Positions 63,236 to 64,000 of a DNA stretch of 64,000 nt are shown here, piece after piece. This DNA is from Streptomyces kronopolitis. Lineage in GTDB: Bacteria; Actinomycetota; Actinomycetes; Streptomycetales; Streptomycetaceae. Location: contig NZ_BMND01000001.1 in the NCBI RefSeq assembly GCF_014646275.1, forward strand, positions 124,001 to 188,000. Reading direction: 5' to 3'. How positions within the stretch are numbered: the stretch's first letter is position 1; each line of letters starts with the position of its first letter. A program made the position numbers and the translations under genes. The notes beneath the pieces were generated by a model, which was not told the origin of the DNA, did no database searches, and saw only the letters and a program-made list of their open reading frames with translations.

Positions 63236-64000
63236 ATGCGCGTCCTGCTGGTCAACATGCCCTGGTCCCCGATCGATCTGCCCTCGCTCGCCCTCGGAAT
63301 CCTGCGAAGAAGCGTCGACGAGCGCACCTCCGGGCACGCCGAGGTCCTGCACGCCAACCTGGAGTTCACCGACTGGATCACCCGGCGCTGCACCTTCACC
63401 GGGGACGACTACCAGTTCTACGCGCTCTCCTCGTACTTCATGGGCTGCGGCGACTGGGTGTTCTCCTCCGCCCTCTACGACGACCCGACGTGGCGCGCCG
63501 AGGAGTTCTCCACCTCCATGAAGGGCAAACTGCGCGCCGAACGGCTGCGGATGTCCCACGAACTGCACGCCGTGGTACCGGAGTTCGTCCAGCAGATCGC
63601 CGAGCGGATCGTGACGGCCGGCCCCGATGTCGTCGGCTTCACCTCCACCTTCCAGCAGAACACCGCCGCGCTGGCCGCCGCCAAGTACGTCAAACGCCTC
63701 GCCCCGCACATCAAGACCGTCATGGGCGGCGCCAACTGCGACGCCGAGCAGGGCGCCGCCGCGCACCGCAACTTCCCCTTCCTGGACTTCGTGGTCCGCG
63801 GCGAGGGCGAGGCCGCCTTCCCACAGCTGCTGACCGCCCTCGACGAGGGCACCGAGCTGTCCGCCGTCCCCGGGCTCTGCCACCGGCAGCCCGACGGCAC
63901 CAGCACCGCCAACGCGATGAGCACCAGCCCGCTGCCGCCCGCGACCATCCTCCCGCCCGACTACAGCGGCTACTTCGAGCGGCTGGCCTCGTCGGTGGCG
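63236..64000 (+). CDS. B12-binding radical SAM protein, RiPP maturation type (5' part, 255 aa visible)
   Basis: N-terminal part of a cobalamin-dependent radical SAM enzyme. MRVLLVNMPWSPIDLPSLALGILRR opens the fold, and VVGFTSTFQQNTAALAAAKYVKRLAPHIKTVMGGANCD with FVVRGEGEAAFPQLL are typical of B12-binding domains in RiPP-maturation radical SAM C-methyltransferases (TIGR03975 type). The radical SAM CxxxCxxC cluster would lie beyond the right edge. ATG 63236 has GGAG with 5 nt spacing. It probably methylates the core peptide; truncation prevents proof. Confidence 0.88.
   Translation, partial: MRVLLVNMPWSPIDLPSLALGILRRSVDERTSGHAEVLHANLEFTDWITRRCTFTGDDYQFYALSSYFMGCGDWVFSSALYDDPTWRAEEFSTSMKGKLRAERLRMSHELHAVVPEFVQQIAERIVTAGPDVVGFTSTFQQNTAALAAAKYVKRLAPHIKTVMGGANCDAEQGAAAHRNFPFLDFVVRGEGEAAFPQLLTALDEGTELSAVPGLCHRQPDGTSTANAMSTSPLPPATILPPDYSGYFERLASSVA

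Overview
The window is chromosomal DNA of a Streptomyces-type actinomycete. Base composition is about 70% G+C or higher, third codon positions are almost all G or C, GTG starts are common, and the genes are typical of the genus: a tetrahydroxynaphthalene synthase with a P450, many SpoIIE-type PP2C phosphatases, a DUF5685 protein, a polysaccharide synthase followed by an LCP protein, and EfeO/EfeB. I see no tRNA, rRNA, CRISPR array, insertion sequence or phage gene.

Layout. 1-7 kb, minus strand: a zinc alcohol dehydrogenase cut by the left edge, small proteins, an amino-acid/GABA permease and a PucR regulator. 7-24 kb: membrane proteins, an acyltransferase, uppP with a palindromic operator far upstream, two PP2C phosphatases, a DUF5685 protein with an extreme cysteine tail, a von Willebrand-domain pair, a FAH-like protein convergent with an IclR regulator, a MalY-type aminotransferase, a GNAT protein and a CapA protein. 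24-31 kb, minus strand: a secreted type II cholesterol oxidase, a second grpE-dnaK set, rppA and a P450 (naphthoquinone/melanin pathway). 32-36 kb, plus strand: efeO-efeB and a secreted phospholipase C-like enzyme behind a PHO-box-like repeat. 36-43 kb: VOC, universal stress, CBS-BON and membrane proteins, a PP2C phosphatase and an SRPBCC protein. 43-48 kb: a long leader region, then a small membrane protein, a fused NodB-like/GT2 synthase and an LCP ligase. 48-57 kb: a Cache-PAS-GAF-PP2C-HATPase sensor, an APC permease with a candidate leader peptide, a Pit phosphate transporter and an orphan gltD. 57-64 kb: a further PP2C phosphatase and then a probable RiPP biosynthetic operon running off the right edge.

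The most interesting system is the right-hand operon: MFS exporter, S9 prolyl-oligopeptidase-like serine peptidase, a 39-residue precursor-like peptide, and a B12-binding radical SAM protein of the RiPP-maturation kind (truncated). The candidate core GIGITVTVP is rich in beta-branched residues and lies exactly between two prolines, with an acidic follower. This recalls precursors processed by prolyl oligopeptidases such as amatoxin POPB, but the product is inference.

Other notable points are five PP2C/SpoIIE phosphatases within 50 kb, loss of all NodB catalytic motifs in the GT2 fusion protein, loss of key residues in the FAH protein, and GGGACTT boxes before the alcohol dehydrogenase, universal stress and CBS genes that suggest a DosR/OsdR-type redox regulon. 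Start sites were chosen by Shine-Dalgarno position and are marked where uncertain. No database search was possible.
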